NCBI RefSeq assembly: GCF_030144325.1
Contig: NZ_CP126307.1
Coordinates: 3,703,001 to 3,767,000 of the forward strand
Source: Bosea vestrisii
GTDB lineage: Bacteria; Pseudomonadota; Alphaproteobacteria; Rhizobiales; Beijerinckiaceae
Reading direction: 5' to 3'
DNA: 64,000 bases
This document shows, piece after piece, positions 1 to 9,779 of this stretch; position 1 is the first letter of the stretch, and every line of letters begins with the position of its first letter. Made by a program: the position numbers and the translations under genes. The notes beneath the pieces were generated by a model. The model had not been told where the DNA came from, made no database searches, and saw nothing but the letters and a program-made list of their open reading frames with translations.

Positions 1-342
1 GATGCGGTCGCCATGCGCGACGATGAAGGCTTCCTGGCCGTGATTGATCAGGATGACCTTGACCTCGCCGCGATAGTCCGCGTCGATCGTCCCCGGCGTG
101 TTGAGCAGGGTGACGCCATGGCGCAGGGCCAGACCCGAGCGGGGCCTGACCTGGCCTTCGGTTCCTGCTGGCAATTCGAGCACGAGCCCGGTCGGCACAA
201 GCAGGCGCGTGCCCGGCTCCAGCCGAAGCGGCCCGTCGGGCAGGGCGGCGCGCAGATCGAGCCCGGCGGCGCCGGCGGTCTCGTAGGCTGGTAACGGCAG
301 GTCATGCGCGTGCGGCAGGCGCCTTATGTGGAGCGTCGCCAT
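1..342 (-). CDS. dut: dUTP diphosphatase (dUTPase), 3' end beyond window
   Basis: Hydrolyses dUTP to dUMP and PPi, keeping uracil out of DNA and feeding thymidylate synthesis in the cytoplasm. The ATG at 342 opens a 114-codon frame that runs off the left edge, so the C-terminus is missing. Visible trimeric dUTPase motifs are AGLDLRA (motif 1), PRSGLAL (motif 2) and [12 protein letters not shown] with the catalytic Asp (motif 3). It starts 5 bases after the coaBC stop on the same strand, which suggests one coaBC-dut transcript, a common bacterial arrangement. Confidence 0.95.
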   Translation of the reverse strand, partial: MATLHIRRLPHAHDLPLPAYETAGAAGLDLRAALPDGPLRLEPGTRLLVPTGLVLELPAGTEGQVRPRSGLALRHGVTLLNTPGTIDADYRGEVKVILINHGQEAFIVAHGDRI

Positions 343-347
343 CGGGT

Positions 348-1616
348 TCAGCCCTTTTTCGTCAGAAGGTCGGCGAAATGGGCGACGAGGCGCGTCGCGA
401 CTTCAGCCTTGGGCAGCGTCGGCCAGGTCTCGACGCTGTCGGCGCTGACCAAATGGACGGTGTTGGCGTCGCCGCCCATCACGCCGGTGCCGCCGACATC
501 ATTGGCGACGATCAGGTCGCAGCCCTTCCTGGCCAGCTTGGCGCGGGCATAATCGACGACGTTCTGCGTCTCGGCCGCGAAGCCGACGACGAGAGCAGGA
601 CGGTCGATTTCGCGCGCTGCGATGGTGGCGAGGATGTCGGGATTCTCGACCAGAGCGAGGCTCGGCGGCTTGCTGCCGTCCTTCTTCATCTTCTGGCCGG
701 CGGAGTCGGCGGTACGCCAGTCGGCGACGGCGGCGGCGAAGATCGCAAGATCCGCCGGCAGCGCCGCTTCCGTAGCCGCCAGCATGTCGCGGGCGCTCTC
801 GACATGCACGGTGGTGACCCCGGCGGGATCGGCAATGGTCACCGGGCCGGAGATCAGCGTCACCTCCGCACCAGCTGCTGCCGCCGCTGCCGCGATGGCA
901 TGGCCCTGCTTCCCTGAGGAGCGGTTGGCGATGTAGCGCACCGGGTCGATCGGCTCATGCGTCGGCCCGGAGGTGACAAGCACGCGCTTGCCCGCCAGCG
1001 GCTTCGGGCCCGCAGGCGCGCCACCCGGCAAACGGCCGAGGAAGCCGATCGAGGGCGGATGGCGGGTATCGCCAGCGAGCGCCAGTTCGATCGCCGCCAG
1101 CAGCTCGTGCGGCTCGGCCATGCGGCCGGGCCCGCTCTCGCCACGCTCGGCCATGGCGCCGGAATTCGGCCCGACCACGAGGACGCCATCCTTCTGCAGT
1201 GTCGCCATGTTGCGCCGCGTCGCCGGGTGCTCCCACATCCGCGGATTCATCGCCGGGGCGACCAGGATGCGCTTATCGGTGGCGAGGAGCGCGGTGGAGG
1301 CAAGGTCATCGGCATGGCCGTTCGCCATCTTGGCGAGCAGATCGGCGGTTGCGGGCGCGACGACCAAGAGGTCGGTCGAGCGCGACAGCGCGATATGGCC
1401 GATATCGGCCTCGTCGGTTAGCGAGAACAGGTCGGTGAAGCATTTTTCGCCGGCGAGTGAGGAGACCGCGAGCGGCGTGACGAACTGCTCGCCCGCTCTG
1501 GTCAGGATGCAGCGGCAGGCGATGCCGTGATCCTTCAGGCGCCGGATCAACTCCAGGCACTTATAGGCGGCGATGCCGCCGCCAATGATCAGCAGGATGG
1601 AGCGGGAGGCGGGCAA
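348..1616 (-). CDS. coaBC: bifunctional phosphopantothenoylcysteine decarboxylase / phosphopantothenate-cysteine ligase
   Basis: Carries out two steps of coenzyme A synthesis: CTP-dependent joining of cysteine to 4'-phosphopantothenate (CoaB), then FMN-dependent decarboxylation to 4'-phosphopantetheine (CoaC). The 422-residue product has the usual fused length. Residues 1-190 form the flavoprotein half, with IGGGIAAYK near the N-terminus and the substrate-binding PAMNPRMW motif. Residues 205-420 are the ligase half, with [16 protein letters not shown], the NRSSGKQG loop and a lysine-rich KMKKDG segment. dut follows 5 bases downstream. No odd features. Confidence 0.97.
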   Translation of the reverse strand: MPASRSILLIIGGGIAAYKCLELIRRLKDHGIACRCILTRAGEQFVTPLAVSSLAGEKCFTDLFSLTDEADIGHIALSRSTDLLVVAPATADLLAKMANGHADDLASTALLATDKRILVAPAMNPRMWEHPATRRNMATLQKDGVLVVGPNSGAMAERGESGPGRMAEPHELLAAIELALAGDTRHPPSIGFLGRLPGGAPAGPKPLAGKRVLVTSGPTHEPIDPVRYIANRSSGKQGHAIAAAAAAAGAEVTLISGPVTIADPAGVTTVHVESARDMLAATEAALPADLAIFAAAVADWRTADSAGQKMKKDGSKPPSLALVENPDILATIAAREIDRPALVVGFAAETQNVVDYARAKLARKGCDLIVANDVGGTGVMGGDANTVHLVSADSVETWPTLPKAEVATRLVAHFADLLTKKG

Positions 1617-1805
1617 GGGCTTGGCTCCGGAAGGCGGGACGCGCAGTTTGGTAGCATCGGCCGGGCCGGGCTGTCATGTGCCGCCCGGGAGGCTCTTGGC
1701 GGCGCATGATCACACGAGGGGCGCGTCAGCGCTGCATGTTGCAACCGCACCACGCGCTCGGCTAGTTGTTTTCGAGCCTCCCCACCCAGCGATGAAGGCA
1801 TCCCG

Positions 1806-2513
1806 ATGAAGAAGGTTTATCCCGACGCCAAGGCGGCACTCGCCGGCGCCGTCAAGGACGGCATGACCATCATGGCCGGCGGTTTCGGCCTCTGCGGCAT
1901 TCCCGATACGCTGATCGAGGCGATCCGCGAATCCGGCGCCAGGGACCTGACCTTCATCTCGAACAATGCCGGCGTCGACGGCGCCGGCCTCGGCGTCCTG
2001 CTCGAGACACGCCAGATCCGTAAGATGATCAGTTCCTATGTCGGCGAGAACAAGCTCTTCGCCGAGCAGTACCTTTCCGGCCAGCTCGAGCTCGAATTCA
2101 ACCCGCAGGGCACCCTGGCCGAGCGTATCCGCGCCGGCGGCGCCGGCATCCCGGCCTTCTTCACCAAGACCGGCGTCGGCACGCTAATCGCCGAGGGCAA
2201 GGAGGAGCGCCAATTCGACGGCGAGCGCTACATCATGGAGCGCGGCCTCTTCGCTGACATCTCGATTGTCCACGCCTGGAAGGGCGATACCGAGGGCAAC
2301 CTCGTCTACCGGAAGACGGCGCGGAACTTCAATCCGATGATGGCCTCGGCCTCGCGCCTCACCGTCGCCCAGGTCGAGCATCTCGTCCCCGCCGGCGAGA
2401 TCGACCCCGACCAGATCCATACGCCCGGCATCTTCGTGAAGCGCATCGTGCACGTCGCCAATCCGGCAAAGCGCATCGAGCAGCGCACCGTGCGCAAGCG
2501 CGAAACGGTTTGA
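1806..2513 (+). CDS. scoA: 3-oxoacid CoA-transferase subunit A
   Basis: Alpha subunit of a class I CoA-transferase that moves CoA from succinyl-CoA to a 3-oxoacid such as acetoacetate, or to 3-oxoadipate in the PcaI branch. The 235-residue length is typical. The glycine-rich MAGGFGLCGIPDTLIEA near residue 25 and SNNAGVDGAGLG near residue 55 are family hallmarks. scoB begins 15 bases downstream, so the two subunits are co-transcribed. The adjacent convergent LysR gene and the MFS gene beyond it suggest a substrate-responsive catabolic unit. Sequence alone does not separate succinyl-CoA:acetoacetate from 3-oxoadipate specificity. Confidence 0.93.
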   Translation: MKKVYPDAKAALAGAVKDGMTIMAGGFGLCGIPDTLIEAIRESGARDLTFISNNAGVDGAGLGVLLETRQIRKMISSYVGENKLFAEQYLSGQLELEFNPQGTLAERIRAGGAGIPAFFTKTGVGTLIAEGKEERQFDGERYIMERGLFADISIVHAWKGDTEGNLVYRKTARNFNPMMASASRLTVAQVEHLVPAGEIDPDQIHTPGIFVKRIVHVANPAKRIEQRTVRKRETV

Positions 2514-2528
2514 GAAAGAGATCAGCAC

Positions 2529-3182
2529 ATGGCCTGGACCCGTGAACAGATCGCCGCTCGCGCCGCCGAGGAGCTGAAGGACGGATTCTACGTCAACCTC
2601 GGCATCGGCATCCCGACGCTCGTCTCGAACTACATCCCCGACGGCATGAGCGTGCAGCTCCAGTCGGAGAACGGCATGCTCGGCATGGGGCCCTTCCCCT
2701 ATGAGGGCGAGGAGGATCCCGACCTGATCAATGCCGGCAAGCAGACCATCACCGAACTGCCGACGACGAGCTATTTCTCCTCGGCCGACTCGTTCGGCAT
2801 GATCCGCGGCGGCCATATCGACCTCTCCATCCTCGGCGCCATGCAGGTTGCGGAGAATGGCGACCTCGCCAACTGGATGATCCCCGGCAAGGTGGTGAAG
2901 GGCATGGGCGGCGCCATGGACCTCGTCGCCGGCGTCAAGAAGGTCGTCGTGGTGATGGAGCATGTCGCCAAGAACAAGGACGGCTCGGAATCGCCGAAGC
3001 TGCTCAAGGCCTGCGACCTGCCGCTGACCGGCGCCGGCGTCGTCGACATGGTGATCACCGATCTCGGCGTCTTCTCGATCGAGGAGAACGGCGGCGGCAT
3101 GACCCTGATCGAGCTTGCCGAGGGCGTGACGCTCGACGAGATCAAGGCCAAGACCGAGGCGCCGTTCAAGGTCGCGGTCTGA
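2529..3182 (+). CDS. scoB: 3-oxoacid CoA-transferase subunit B
   Basis: Beta subunit carrying the catalytic glutamate that forms the enzyme-CoA thioester. The motif [12 protein letters not shown] places this glutamate at about residue 47 of 217. The [23 protein letters not shown] stretch near residue 95 (only its sense is given here) is the usual class I beta-subunit core. The gene directly follows scoA. Its last 17 bases overlap the 3' end of the convergent LysR gene, so no separate terminator fits between them. Confidence 0.93.
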   Translation: MAWTREQIAARAAEELKDGFYVNLGIGIPTLVSNYIPDGMSVQLQSENGMLGMGPFPYEGEEDPDLINAGKQTITELPTTSYFSSADSFGMIRGGHIDLSILGAMQVAENGDLANWMIPGKVVKGMGGAMDLVAGVKKVVVVMEHVAKNKDGSESPKLLKACDLPLTGAGVVDMVITDLGVFSIEENGGGMTLIELAEGVTLDEIKAKTEAPFKVAV

Positions 3183-4092
3183 CCTCTTCCGCACAGAGCC
3201 GCGCCAGCGCCTCGGCGAAGGCGCGGGCGGCCGGGCCCATCGCCTCGTCGAGGCGGTGGGCGAGATAGGCTTCGGCCGGGAGCTGGGCGTTCCGGCCGAG
3301 CGCCCTGGTCGCGACCCTGACCAGCCGTCCCTCGGCGAGATCGCGCTCGATCAGCCAGTGCGGCAGCCGGCCCCAGCCGAGCCCGGCCAGGATCATCGCA
3401 TGCTTGGTGTCTTGCCCGGTGACGCGGCAGGTCTGCGGCGAGAGCACGCCGAAATCCTGCGCGCCCGAGATTGGCGTCGGGTCGATCTGCACGATCTGGA
3501 GATGCTCGGCGAGTTCGGAGCGAGTCAGCGACCGTCCTGCACAGGCCCGGGCGAGCGGGTGCGTCGCCGCGACGACCGCGATAGCCTCGATGCTGGTCAG
3601 GGCTTCGATCGCGATACGTGGGTCGCGGAAATTCTCGCCGACGGTGATCGCCAGCGCGCTGCGGCGCTCCAATAGCGCCGCGATCGGCCCCCCGAGCGGC
3701 TCGATGGCGAGCCGGATCGAGACCGAAGGATAGCGCCTTCGCAAGCCGGCGAGCGCCGCGCCGATCAGCGGAGAGGGGAACAGCACGTCGATCGTCAGAG
3801 AGAGCTCGATCTCGACACCCTTGCTGAGGCCATGCGCGCGGGCCTTCAGCGCACCGACACGCAGCAGGACTTCCCTGATGTCGGTGAGCAGCGCCCGCCC
3901 CTCTGCCGTCAAAGCGGGGCGATGGCCGGAGCGGTCGAACAGAGAAAGGCCAAGTTGGCCCTCGAGATTGGCGATGGCGTGGCTTACCGCCGATTGCGCC
4001 CGCGACAGCCGCGCCGCCGCCGAACGGAAGCTGCCGACTTCGACCACGGTGGCGAAGATGCGCATCTGGTCGAGCGTGAGAGCATCCAGCAT
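3166..4092 (-). CDS. LysR-family transcriptional regulator
   Basis: A 308-residue LysR-type regulator with an N-terminal winged helix-turn-helix ([21 protein letters not shown], residues about 13-32, followed by [11 protein letters not shown]) and a C-terminal periplasmic-binding-protein-like effector domain. It is divergent from the MFS gene at 4238 and convergent with scoB. LysR proteins usually control the divergent neighbour, so the MFS transporter is the likeliest target. A dyad at 4125-4141 in the shared spacer is a candidate site. Effector unknown. Confidence 0.92.
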   Translation of the reverse strand: MLDALTLDQMRIFATVVEVGSFRSAAARLSRAQSAVSHAIANLEGQLGLSLFDRSGHRPALTAEGRALLTDIREVLLRVGALKARAHGLSKGVEIELSLTIDVLFPSPLIGAALAGLRRRYPSVSIRLAIEPLGGPIAALLERRSALAITVGENFRDPRIAIEALTSIEAIAVVAATHPLARACAGRSLTRSELAEHLQIVQIDPTPISGAQDFGVLSPQTCRVTGQDTKHAMILAGLGWGRLPHWLIERDLAEGRLVRVATRALGRNAQLPAEAYLAHRLDEAMGPAARAFAEALARLCAEEVRPRP

Positions 4093-4124
4093 GATCGATT
4101 GCCTTGATCGAGTTGATGCGAATT

Positions 4125-4141
4125 ATCTCACTTTCTGAGAT
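4125..4141. promoter_or_regulatory. candidate LysR operator (ATCTCA-N5-TGAGAT)
   Basis: A perfect 6-base inverted repeat with a 5-base loop lies in the spacer between the LysR gene (start 4092) and its divergent MFS neighbour. LysR regulators typically bind T-N11-A dyads in such spacers. The assignment rests on position and symmetry only. Confidence 0.45.
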
Positions 4142-4193
4142 CGGCAAGAAGCGACATCTCGAACCGACGCCAGTACGTCGGCGAGGAGTGGCC

Positions 4194-4241
4194 ATGACCG
4201 ACCGCAAAGTCCCGACCATCATCGCGAGACCTCGTTCATGA
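4194..4241 (+). CDS. putative 15-residue leader peptide overlapping the MFS start
   Basis: An ATG at 4194 follows a strong Shine-Dalgarno-like GAGGAG (4183-4188) by 5 bases and encodes MTDRKVPTIIARPRS. It ends at TGA 4239-4241, which overlaps the MFS start codon 4238-4240 (ATGA). The MFS start itself has no obvious ribosome-binding site. This arrangement is typical of translational coupling, where ribosomes ending the leader restart on the main gene. Too short to judge by conservation; the peptide itself may have no function. Confidence 0.4.
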   Translation: MTDRKVPTIIARPRS

Positions 4242-5434
4242 CGACGATCACGGCGGAACCAGCCAGCAGGACCGATTGGCTTGCCGTGACGGTCGTCGTC
4301 GCCGGCGGCATTGTCGCGGCGCTGCAGGTCGGCAAGGCTGCGATCGCGATGCCGCTGGTCCAGGCCGAGTTCGGGCTCGACCTTGCGACGCTCGGCTGGC
4401 TCGCCTCGATCTTCGCCGTGCTCGGCATGGTCGGCGGCATCCCGGTCGGCACGCTCGCTATCGGCCTCGGCGCGCGGCGCGTCCTCCTCTTCGGCCTGCT
4501 CGCGGTTGCGGTCGGCGCCTTCCTGGGCTCGGCGGCGCCGCGCTTTCCGATGCTGCTGGCGTCGCGCGTGCTCGAAGGCTTTGGCTTCCTGCTGATCACC
4601 ATCGCCGGACCGGCCATTCTCCAGCGCGTCGCCAGCCCTGCGCAGCGCGACATCGCCATGGCACTGTGGAGCTGCTTCATGCCGACCGGTATCGCGCTCG
4701 CCATGCTCGCCGGGCTCTGGCTCACCGACTGGCGCATGATCTGGCAGGTCACCGGCGCTCTTGCCGTCGCCGCCATCGCGCTCACCTTGCTCGCCGTGCC
4801 GCAGGTCGGCGGCGGCGGACGCACCTCCCTTGCAGCACTGGCAGGCGATGCCGGCGCGGTGCTGAGCGCGCGCGGCCCGCTGCTGCTCGCACTCACCTTT
4901 GCGCTTTACGCTCTGATGTTCTTTGCCCTGTTCAGCTTCCTCCCGGTGCTGCTGATGCAGCGCATGCAGGTCTCGCTCGCAACCGCTGGCGTGCTCGGTG
5001 CCCTCGCCAGCGCCGTCAACATCATCGGTAACCTCGCCGCCGGTATGCTGCTGGCGCGCGGTGTCTCGCGCATCGGCCTGATCGTCTTTGCCAGCCTGGT
5101 GATGGGGCTGTCCGCGCTCGGCATCTTCCTCGGCCTCCTGCCGGATTCCGCGACCTTCCTGCTGTGCGTGCTGTTCTCGATGGTCGGCGGGATCATCCCC
5201 GCGACATTGCTATCTTCCGCGCCGGTGCTGGCGCCGACGGCGGCGCTGACCCCTGTCGTCGTCGGCCTGCTGATGCAGGGCAGCAATCTCGGCCAGGTCG
5301 TCGGGCCGGTCGCCATCGGCGGTGTCATCGAGGCGTTGGGCTGGCCTTCGGCGGCCGGGCTGGTCGGCGGCGCTGCGGTGCTCGCCATCCTGACGGCATT
5401 CGGCTTGCGCGGCGCACTTAGCCGGGCAGGCTAG
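4238..5434 (+). CDS. MFS transporter
   Basis: A 398-residue, very hydrophobic protein with about 12 membrane segments and the major facilitator arrangement of two six-helix halves. The Gly-rich segment after helix 2 (LAIGLGARRVLLFG) fits the cytoplasmic loop 2-3 signature. It resembles the CynX/NimT and drug/acid exporter branches, but the substrate cannot be read from sequence. It is divergent from a LysR gene, and its start overlaps a possible leader peptide. Its 3' end overlaps the convergent bluB stop by 4 bases. Confidence 0.88.
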   Translation: MTTITAEPASRTDWLAVTVVVAGGIVAALQVGKAAIAMPLVQAEFGLDLATLGWLASIFAVLGMVGGIPVGTLAIGLGARRVLLFGLLAVAVGAFLGSAAPRFPMLLASRVLEGFGFLLITIAGPAILQRVASPAQRDIAMALWSCFMPTGIALAMLAGLWLTDWRMIWQVTGALAVAAIALTLLAVPQVGGGGRTSLAALAGDAGAVLSARGPLLLALTFALYALMFFALFSFLPVLLMQRMQVSLATAGVLGALASAVNIIGNLAAGMLLARGVSRIGLIVFASLVMGLSALGIFLGLLPDSATFLLCVLFSMVGGIIPATLLSSAPVLAPTAALTPVVVGLLMQGSNLGQVVGPVAIGGVIEALGWPSAAGLVGGAAVLAILTAFGLRGALSRAG

Positions 5435-6063
5435 CTGCGCCCGGCGAGCCGCGGATCGCTCTCCCAGCCGGCGCGGACGAGCTCCGGCACCTCATGCTCT
5501 TCCTCGGGATAGCCGAGGCAGAGATAGCCGATCAGCTTCCACTCGGACGGGGCGCCAACGATGTCGGCGATCTCGGCGGGGTCGAGGATCGAGACCCAGC
5601 CGAGGCCGAGCCCGTGGGCGCGGGCGGCGAGCCAGAACTGCGTGATCGCGGCGACGACCGAATAATCCAGCATCTCCGGCATGGTCTGCCGGCCGAGGCC
5701 GTGGCCCTGGGCGGTGCCACGGTCGCAGAACACCGCGAACTGCAGGGGCGCCTCGCGCAGGCCTTCGAGTTTGAGGCGGGCATAGAGCGCGGCGCGCTCG
5801 CCCTCATAGTCGGCCAGCGCTTGCGCATTGCAGCGCGAAAAGCTTGCCTGCACGGCGGCGCGCTGACCGGGATCGTCGACTCTCAGCCAGCGCCAGGGCT
5901 GCGAATAGCCGACGGATGGCGAAAGCTGCATCAGATCGAGCAGCTTCGCCAGCAGCTCTTCCGGTACCGGCTCGCGCCTGAAGCGCCGGACATCGCGGCG
6001 CCAGGCGAGGAGCTCGCCGAGCTTGTCCTGGAAGCCGTCGTCGAAGATCGGCGGCAAGCTCAC
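5431..6063 (-). CDS. bluB: 5,6-dimethylbenzimidazole synthase
   Basis: Oxygen-dependent flavin destructase that cuts FMNH2 to make 5,6-dimethylbenzimidazole, the lower ligand of vitamin B12. The 210-residue product shows the nitroreductase-like fold and BluB hallmarks WRRDVRRFRREPVP near residue 20, SPSVGYSQPWR near residue 49 and LGLGWVSILDP in the C-terminal half. It is the last gene of cobL-cobE-cobM-cobB-bluB and overlaps cobB by an ATGA. Use of O2 agrees with the aerobic corrin pathway in the rest of the island. Confidence 0.95.
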   Translation of the reverse strand: MSLPPIFDDGFQDKLGELLAWRRDVRRFRREPVPEELLAKLLDLMQLSPSVGYSQPWRWLRVDDPGQRAAVQASFSRCNAQALADYEGERAALYARLKLEGLREAPLQFAVFCDRGTAQGHGLGRQTMPEMLDYSVVAAITQFWLAARAHGLGLGWVSILDPAEIADIVGAPSEWKLIGYLCLGYPEEEHEVPELVRAGWESDPRLAGRS

Positions 6064-7385
6064 GTTCCTTCCCGCACCGCTATCGCGTGGAAGAAGGAGC
6101 CGGAGGTCAGGCCGCGGCGGCTGCCGTCCGGAGCTGGGGCCGAGCCATGCGGGTCCGTGACCACAGCGAAGGGCGGATCCTCGCCCTGCGAGATCACCGT
6201 CGCGTAGTGGAATTCGTGCCCGCTCAAGCCTTCACCGGCACGGCCGAGCGGCCCGTCGGCGATCAGAACCGCATTGCGGTAGCCGAGATTCATCTTCCGC
6301 TTGGCGAAGCTGGTCTCGACCGAGAGCAGCCCGGCCATGGCATGGCTGACACCCTCGGCATCGATCAGGCTCTGGCCCAGCACCATGTAGCCACCGCACT
6401 CGCCATGGACCGGGCGGGTCCGGGCGAAGTCGCGCAGTCCGCCGAGAAAGCGCGACGCGCCGGCGAGTCGGCCGGCATGCAATTCGGGATAGCCGCCCGG
6501 CAGCCAGCAGGCATCGCAGGCCTCTGGTGGCGGCTCGTCGGCGAGCGGCGAGAACGGTACGAGTTCGGTCCCCAGTGCCCGCCAACCCGCCTCGACATGC
6601 GGGTAGACGAAGCTGAAGGCGGCGTCGCGGGCGATGGCGAGGCGCCTGCCCGGCACAGGCAGCGGGATCGTCGGATATGTGGAAATCGGCAAAGCGGTCG
6701 CGCCGGCAGCTGCGATGACGGCGTCGAGGTCGATCGCGGCCGCGAGGGCGTCGGCCAGTGCATCAAGGCGCTGGTGCAGGTCCTCGGTCTCGCCGGCCTG
6801 GACAAGGCCGAGATGGCGCTCGGGCAGGATCAGGCTCGCCTCGCGCGGCAACGCGCCGAACACGGGCAGGCCGATCTTCTCCATGCCCGCAGCGGCGAGG
6901 CGGCGGTGGCGCTCGCTCGCGACCTTGTTGAGGATCACGCCGGCGACGCGGATGCGCTTGTCGTAGAGCATGCAGCCGAGCGCGACCGCTCCCGCCGATT
7001 GCGCCTGGCCGGAGACGTCGATGACCAGCACCACCGGCCAGCCTAGCAGCGCTGCGATGTCGGCGCCCGTGCCGGTATGGCCATCGGGACCGGGCACGCC
7101 GTCGAACAGCCCCATCGAGCCTTCGGCGATGATGATGTCTGCCGCCCCGGCCGCCTCATTGGCGATCTGGCCGAGCAGCACATCCGGCATCGCATAGCTG
7201 TCGAGATTGGCGCTGGGCGCCCCGGTCGCGGCGGCGTGGAAGGCCGGGTCGATATAATCAGGCCCGCATTTCAGCCCACGCACCTTGAGGCCGCGCTGGG
7301 AGAGCGCCCGCTGCAGTCCGAGCGTGACCGTGGTCTTGCCCGAGCCGGAGCGCGGTGCGGCGATGAGCAGGCCTCTGGCGGTCAT
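6060..7385 (-). CDS. cobB: hydrogenobyrinic/cobyrinic acid a,c-diamide synthase
   Basis: ATP- and glutamine-dependent amidation of the a and c carboxylates of the corrin ring. The 441 residues hold an N-terminal P-loop-like dethiobiotin-synthetase domain ([15 protein letters not shown]), the corrin-binding [14 protein letters not shown] segment, and a C-terminal class I amidotransferase domain with the nucleophile cysteine in [11 protein letters not shown]. Overlaps of 4 bases with cobM upstream and bluB downstream show translational coupling. The Pseudomonas denitrificans gene name is used. Confidence 0.96.
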   Translation of the reverse strand: MTARGLLIAAPRSGSGKTTVTLGLQRALSQRGLKVRGLKCGPDYIDPAFHAAATGAPSANLDSYAMPDVLLGQIANEAAGAADIIIAEGSMGLFDGVPGPDGHTGTGADIAALLGWPVVLVIDVSGQAQSAGAVALGCMLYDKRIRVAGVILNKVASERHRRLAAAGMEKIGLPVFGALPREASLILPERHLGLVQAGETEDLHQRLDALADALAAAIDLDAVIAAAGATALPISTYPTIPLPVPGRRLAIARDAAFSFVYPHVEAGWRALGTELVPFSPLADEPPPEACDACWLPGGYPELHAGRLAGASRFLGGLRDFARTRPVHGECGGYMVLGQSLIDAEGVSHAMAGLLSVETSFAKRKMNLGYRNAVLIADGPLGRAGEGLSGHEFHYATVISQGEDPPFAVVTDPHGSAPAPDGSRRGLTSGSFFHAIAVREGT

Positions 7386-8149
7386 TCCTGGCCTCCGCGC
7401 GGTCGGAAGCGCCGGTCATAGCCGGTGGAGTACAGCGCGCTTTCGCTGAAGTCGGCACTCGCCAGCGCCGGACCGACCAGAATCAGCGCCGTTCGCTCCA
7501 GCTCTGCCGCCCGCACCCGATCAGCGATGTCGGCAAGTCGCCCGCGCAGGATGCGTTCCTCAGGCCAGGAGGCGCGGAAGACGATCGCGACCGGGCAGTC
7601 CGCGCCGTAGAAGGGCGTCAGCTCGCTAGCGACCTGCTCGATGACATGGATAGAGAGATGGATTGCGAGAGTCGCGCCGGAGGCTGCGAAAGTCGCGAGC
7701 GTCTCTTTCTCCGGCATTGCCGAGGCACGGCCGGAGGTGCGCGTCAGTACCAGCGATTGCGCGACGCCGGGCAGCGTCAGTTCGCGCTTGAGCGCCGCCG
7801 CCGCGGCGGCGAAGGCCGGCACGCCCGGGGTGATCTCATAGGGGATGCCGAGCTGGTCGAGCCGGCGCATCTGCTCGCCGGTCGCGCTCCAGATCGAGAT
7901 GTCGCCGGAATGCAGCCGGGCGACGTCCTTGCCCTCGGCATTAGCGGCCTCGATCTCGGCGATGATCGCGTCGAGGTCGAGCGGGGCGGTGTCGACGACG
8001 CGCGCGCTCGGCGGGCACCAGCCGAGCATCGCCTTGGGGATCAGCGAGCCCGCATAGAGGCAGACCGGGCAGGCGCCGATCAGCTCGCGGCCGCGCAGGG
8101 TGATGAGATCGACCGCGCCGGGGCCAGCACCGATGAAATGAACGGTCAC
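7382..8149 (-). CDS. cobM: precorrin-4 C11-methyltransferase
   Basis: SAM-dependent methylation of precorrin-4 at C-11. The family N-terminus [20 protein letters not shown] supports a GTG start at 8149, which overlaps the cobE TGA by 4 bases (GTGA). An upstream ATG at 8173 would add eight unsupported residues. The 255-residue length is normal. The second glycine-rich signature, [15 protein letters not shown], is in the middle. It lies between cobE and cobB. Confidence 0.95.
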   Translation of the reverse strand: MTVHFIGAGPGAVDLITLRGRELIGACPVCLYAGSLIPKAMLGWCPPSARVVDTAPLDLDAIIAEIEAANAEGKDVARLHSGDISIWSATGEQMRRLDQLGIPYEITPGVPAFAAAAAALKRELTLPGVAQSLVLTRTSGRASAMPEKETLATFAASGATLAIHLSIHVIEQVASELTPFYGADCPVAIVFRASWPEERILRGRLADIADRVRAAELERTALILVGPALASADFSESALYSTGYDRRFRPRGGQE

Positions 8150-8532
8150 GCGGCGCCCCGGGCAAGGGCGCAAGTGACGCGGGCGGTGGCGATGCGCGGC
8201 TGGATCAGGATGGCGCCCGGCCCGGCAGCAGCCAGCGCCGCTGCCTCGGCCACCGAGCCGACGCCGTAGAGGCCGGAAATTCTTGTCGAGCGGGTGGCGC
8301 AGGCGGCCTCGAAGCCGGCGAGTGCTTCGTCGGGGATAGCGACGAGAGTGAGATCATGCGCCTGCGCGACTGCGGCCAAGCCCGGCTCGTCCTGGCGCGA
8401 GGCCAGGGTTGCGAGGCGGCCTATTGCATCCGCCGGCAGGCCGGCGACGGCCAGGGTCTGTGTCAGGCAGGCCTCGATATCAGCCTCCGACGTGCCCGGG
8501 CGCAGCCCGATGCCGGCGGTGATGCCGCTCAC
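8146..8532 (-). CDS. cobE: cobalamin biosynthesis protein CobE (CbiG C-terminal-like)
   Basis: A small, roughly 128-residue protein matching the C-terminal domain of CbiG. The glycine-rich [17 protein letters not shown] lies at the N-terminus and a [11 protein letters not shown] segment near residue 95. Its exact role in the aerobic pathway is poorly defined. The chosen GTG at 8532 overlaps the cobL stop by 4 bases; an ATG at 8550 in the same frame is the alternative. It overlaps cobM by 4 bases. Confidence 0.85.
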   Translation of the reverse strand: MSGITAGIGLRPGTSEADIEACLTQTLAVAGLPADAIGRLATLASRQDEPGLAAVAQAHDLTLVAIPDEALAGFEAACATRSTRISGLYGVGSVAEAAALAAAGPGAILIQPRIATARVTCALARGAA

Positions 8533-9779
8533 GGCTTCACCACGCGCCATTGCGTCACCGCCATCGCGGCGCGCCAGCCATGCATCGTCCCGATTGGGTC
8601 GAGATGCGCGACGCCGATGCGGCGTAAGGCTCCGCCATGGGCCGAGAACAGCGCGGCGAGCCTGGCTTCACCCTCGATCGTCACGGCATTGGCGACCAGT
8701 CGCCCGCGCGGCTTCAGCGCAGCGAAGGCGGCTTCGAAGACGCCGGGATCGGTCAGCCCGCCGCCGATGAAGACCGCGTCCGGCGAGGCCTTGCCGGCGA
8801 AGCTCTCGGGTGCCTTGCCCTCGACGACCTCGAGCGGCGGCGCGCCGAGCGCGAGGCGGTTGCGGGCGATGCGGGCGGCGCGCTCCGGCCGCTCCTCGAA
8901 GGCGATTGCCCGGTTGTGGCGATGGCGCAGGCTCCATTCGATGCCGACCGAGCCCGAGCCGGCGCCGACATCCCAGAGCAGTTCGCCGGCGCGCGGCGCC
9001 AGCGCCGACAGCGTGATCGCCCGGATATCGGCCTTGGTGAGCTGGCCGTCATGCTCGAACCAGTCGTCGGAGAGCCCGGTCGCCAGCGGCAATATGCGGG
9101 CATCACGGCTGGCGACCACCTCGATCGCCAGCAGGTTGAGCGGCACGATGCCGTCGAGCGCGAACGCGTCGGCGCGGGCCTCGCGGATGCGCTCGTTCGG
9201 GCCGCCGATCGTTTCCAGCACGGTGATCGAACACTCGCCGAAGCCGCGCGCGCTCATCAACTGGGCGACGGCGAGCGGCGTCGAATCATCCCAGGACAGC
9301 GCCAGAACCCGCGCGCCCGGCTGGAGAAAAGGGATGATCCTCTGAAGGGCGCGGCCATGCAGCGAGACCAGACCGCATTCCTCCTGCGGCCAGCGCATCC
9401 GCGTGCAGGCCATCGAGAAGGAGGAGAGCTGCGGAATGACCCGCATCTCCGCGGCCGGCACCGCCTTGGTCAGCCCGGCGCCGATGCCGTAATGGAACGG
9501 GTCGCTGGTCGCGAGCACGCAGACATTGCGGCCTTTCTCGGCCAGAATCGCCGGCAGCGCGTTGCGGAAGGGCTGCGGCCACGGCCTGGCTTCACCGGGC
9601 ACATCACCGATCAGCTTGAGATGGCGCTCACCGCCGAAGACGATCTCGGCGCCTTCCAGCGCGGCCACTGCTTCGGCGCAGAGGCCGGAGCGGCCATCCT
9701 CGCCGAGCCCGACCAGCGACAGCCAGGGGCCGGGTGGCGTGCTCGACAGTTTGGTCGTTTCAGGCGAAAACTGTTCCAT
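8529..9779 (-). CDS. cobL: precorrin-6Y C5,15-methyltransferase (decarboxylating)
   Basis: Methylates C-5 and C-15 and removes the C-12 acetate carboxyl of precorrin-6Y. This is a fused CbiE-CbiT protein of about 416 residues: an N-terminal tetrapyrrole methylase (WLSLVGLGEDG near residue 20) and a C-terminal Rossmann methyltransferase with LLWDVGAGSGSVGIEW near residue 240. The ATG at 9779 sits in a CATG that also holds the start of divergent cobK. Two in-frame ATGs (9791, 9803) lie further upstream inside cobK and are less likely. Confidence 0.93.
   Translation of the reverse strand: MEQFSPETTKLSSTPPGPWLSLVGLGEDGRSGLCAEAVAALEGAEIVFGGERHLKLIGDVPGEARPWPQPFRNALPAILAEKGRNVCVLATSDPFHYGIGAGLTKAVPAAEMRVIPQLSSFSMACTRMRWPQEECGLVSLHGRALQRIIPFLQPGARVLALSWDDSTPLAVAQLMSARGFGECSITVLETIGGPNERIREARADAFALDGIVPLNLLAIEVVASRDARILPLATGLSDDWFEHDGQLTKADIRAITLSALAPRAGELLWDVGAGSGSVGIEWSLRHRHNRAIAFEERPERAARIARNRLALGAPPLEVVEGKAPESFAGKASPDAVFIGGGLTDPGVFEAAFAALKPRGRLVANAVTIEGEARLAALFSAHGGALRRIGVAHLDPIGTMHGWRAAMAVTQWRVVKP

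Noticed and set aside
1793..1809. A 5-codon ORF (MKASR) overlapping the scoA start
   Set aside because: It has no ribosome-binding site of its own and is too short; unlike the 4194 leader there is no supporting signal.
2184..3194. Long minus-strand open frame over scoA/scoB
   Set aside because: It is His/Asp/Leu-rich antisense sequence of the kind produced by high-GC codon bias, and scoA/scoB are clear genes.
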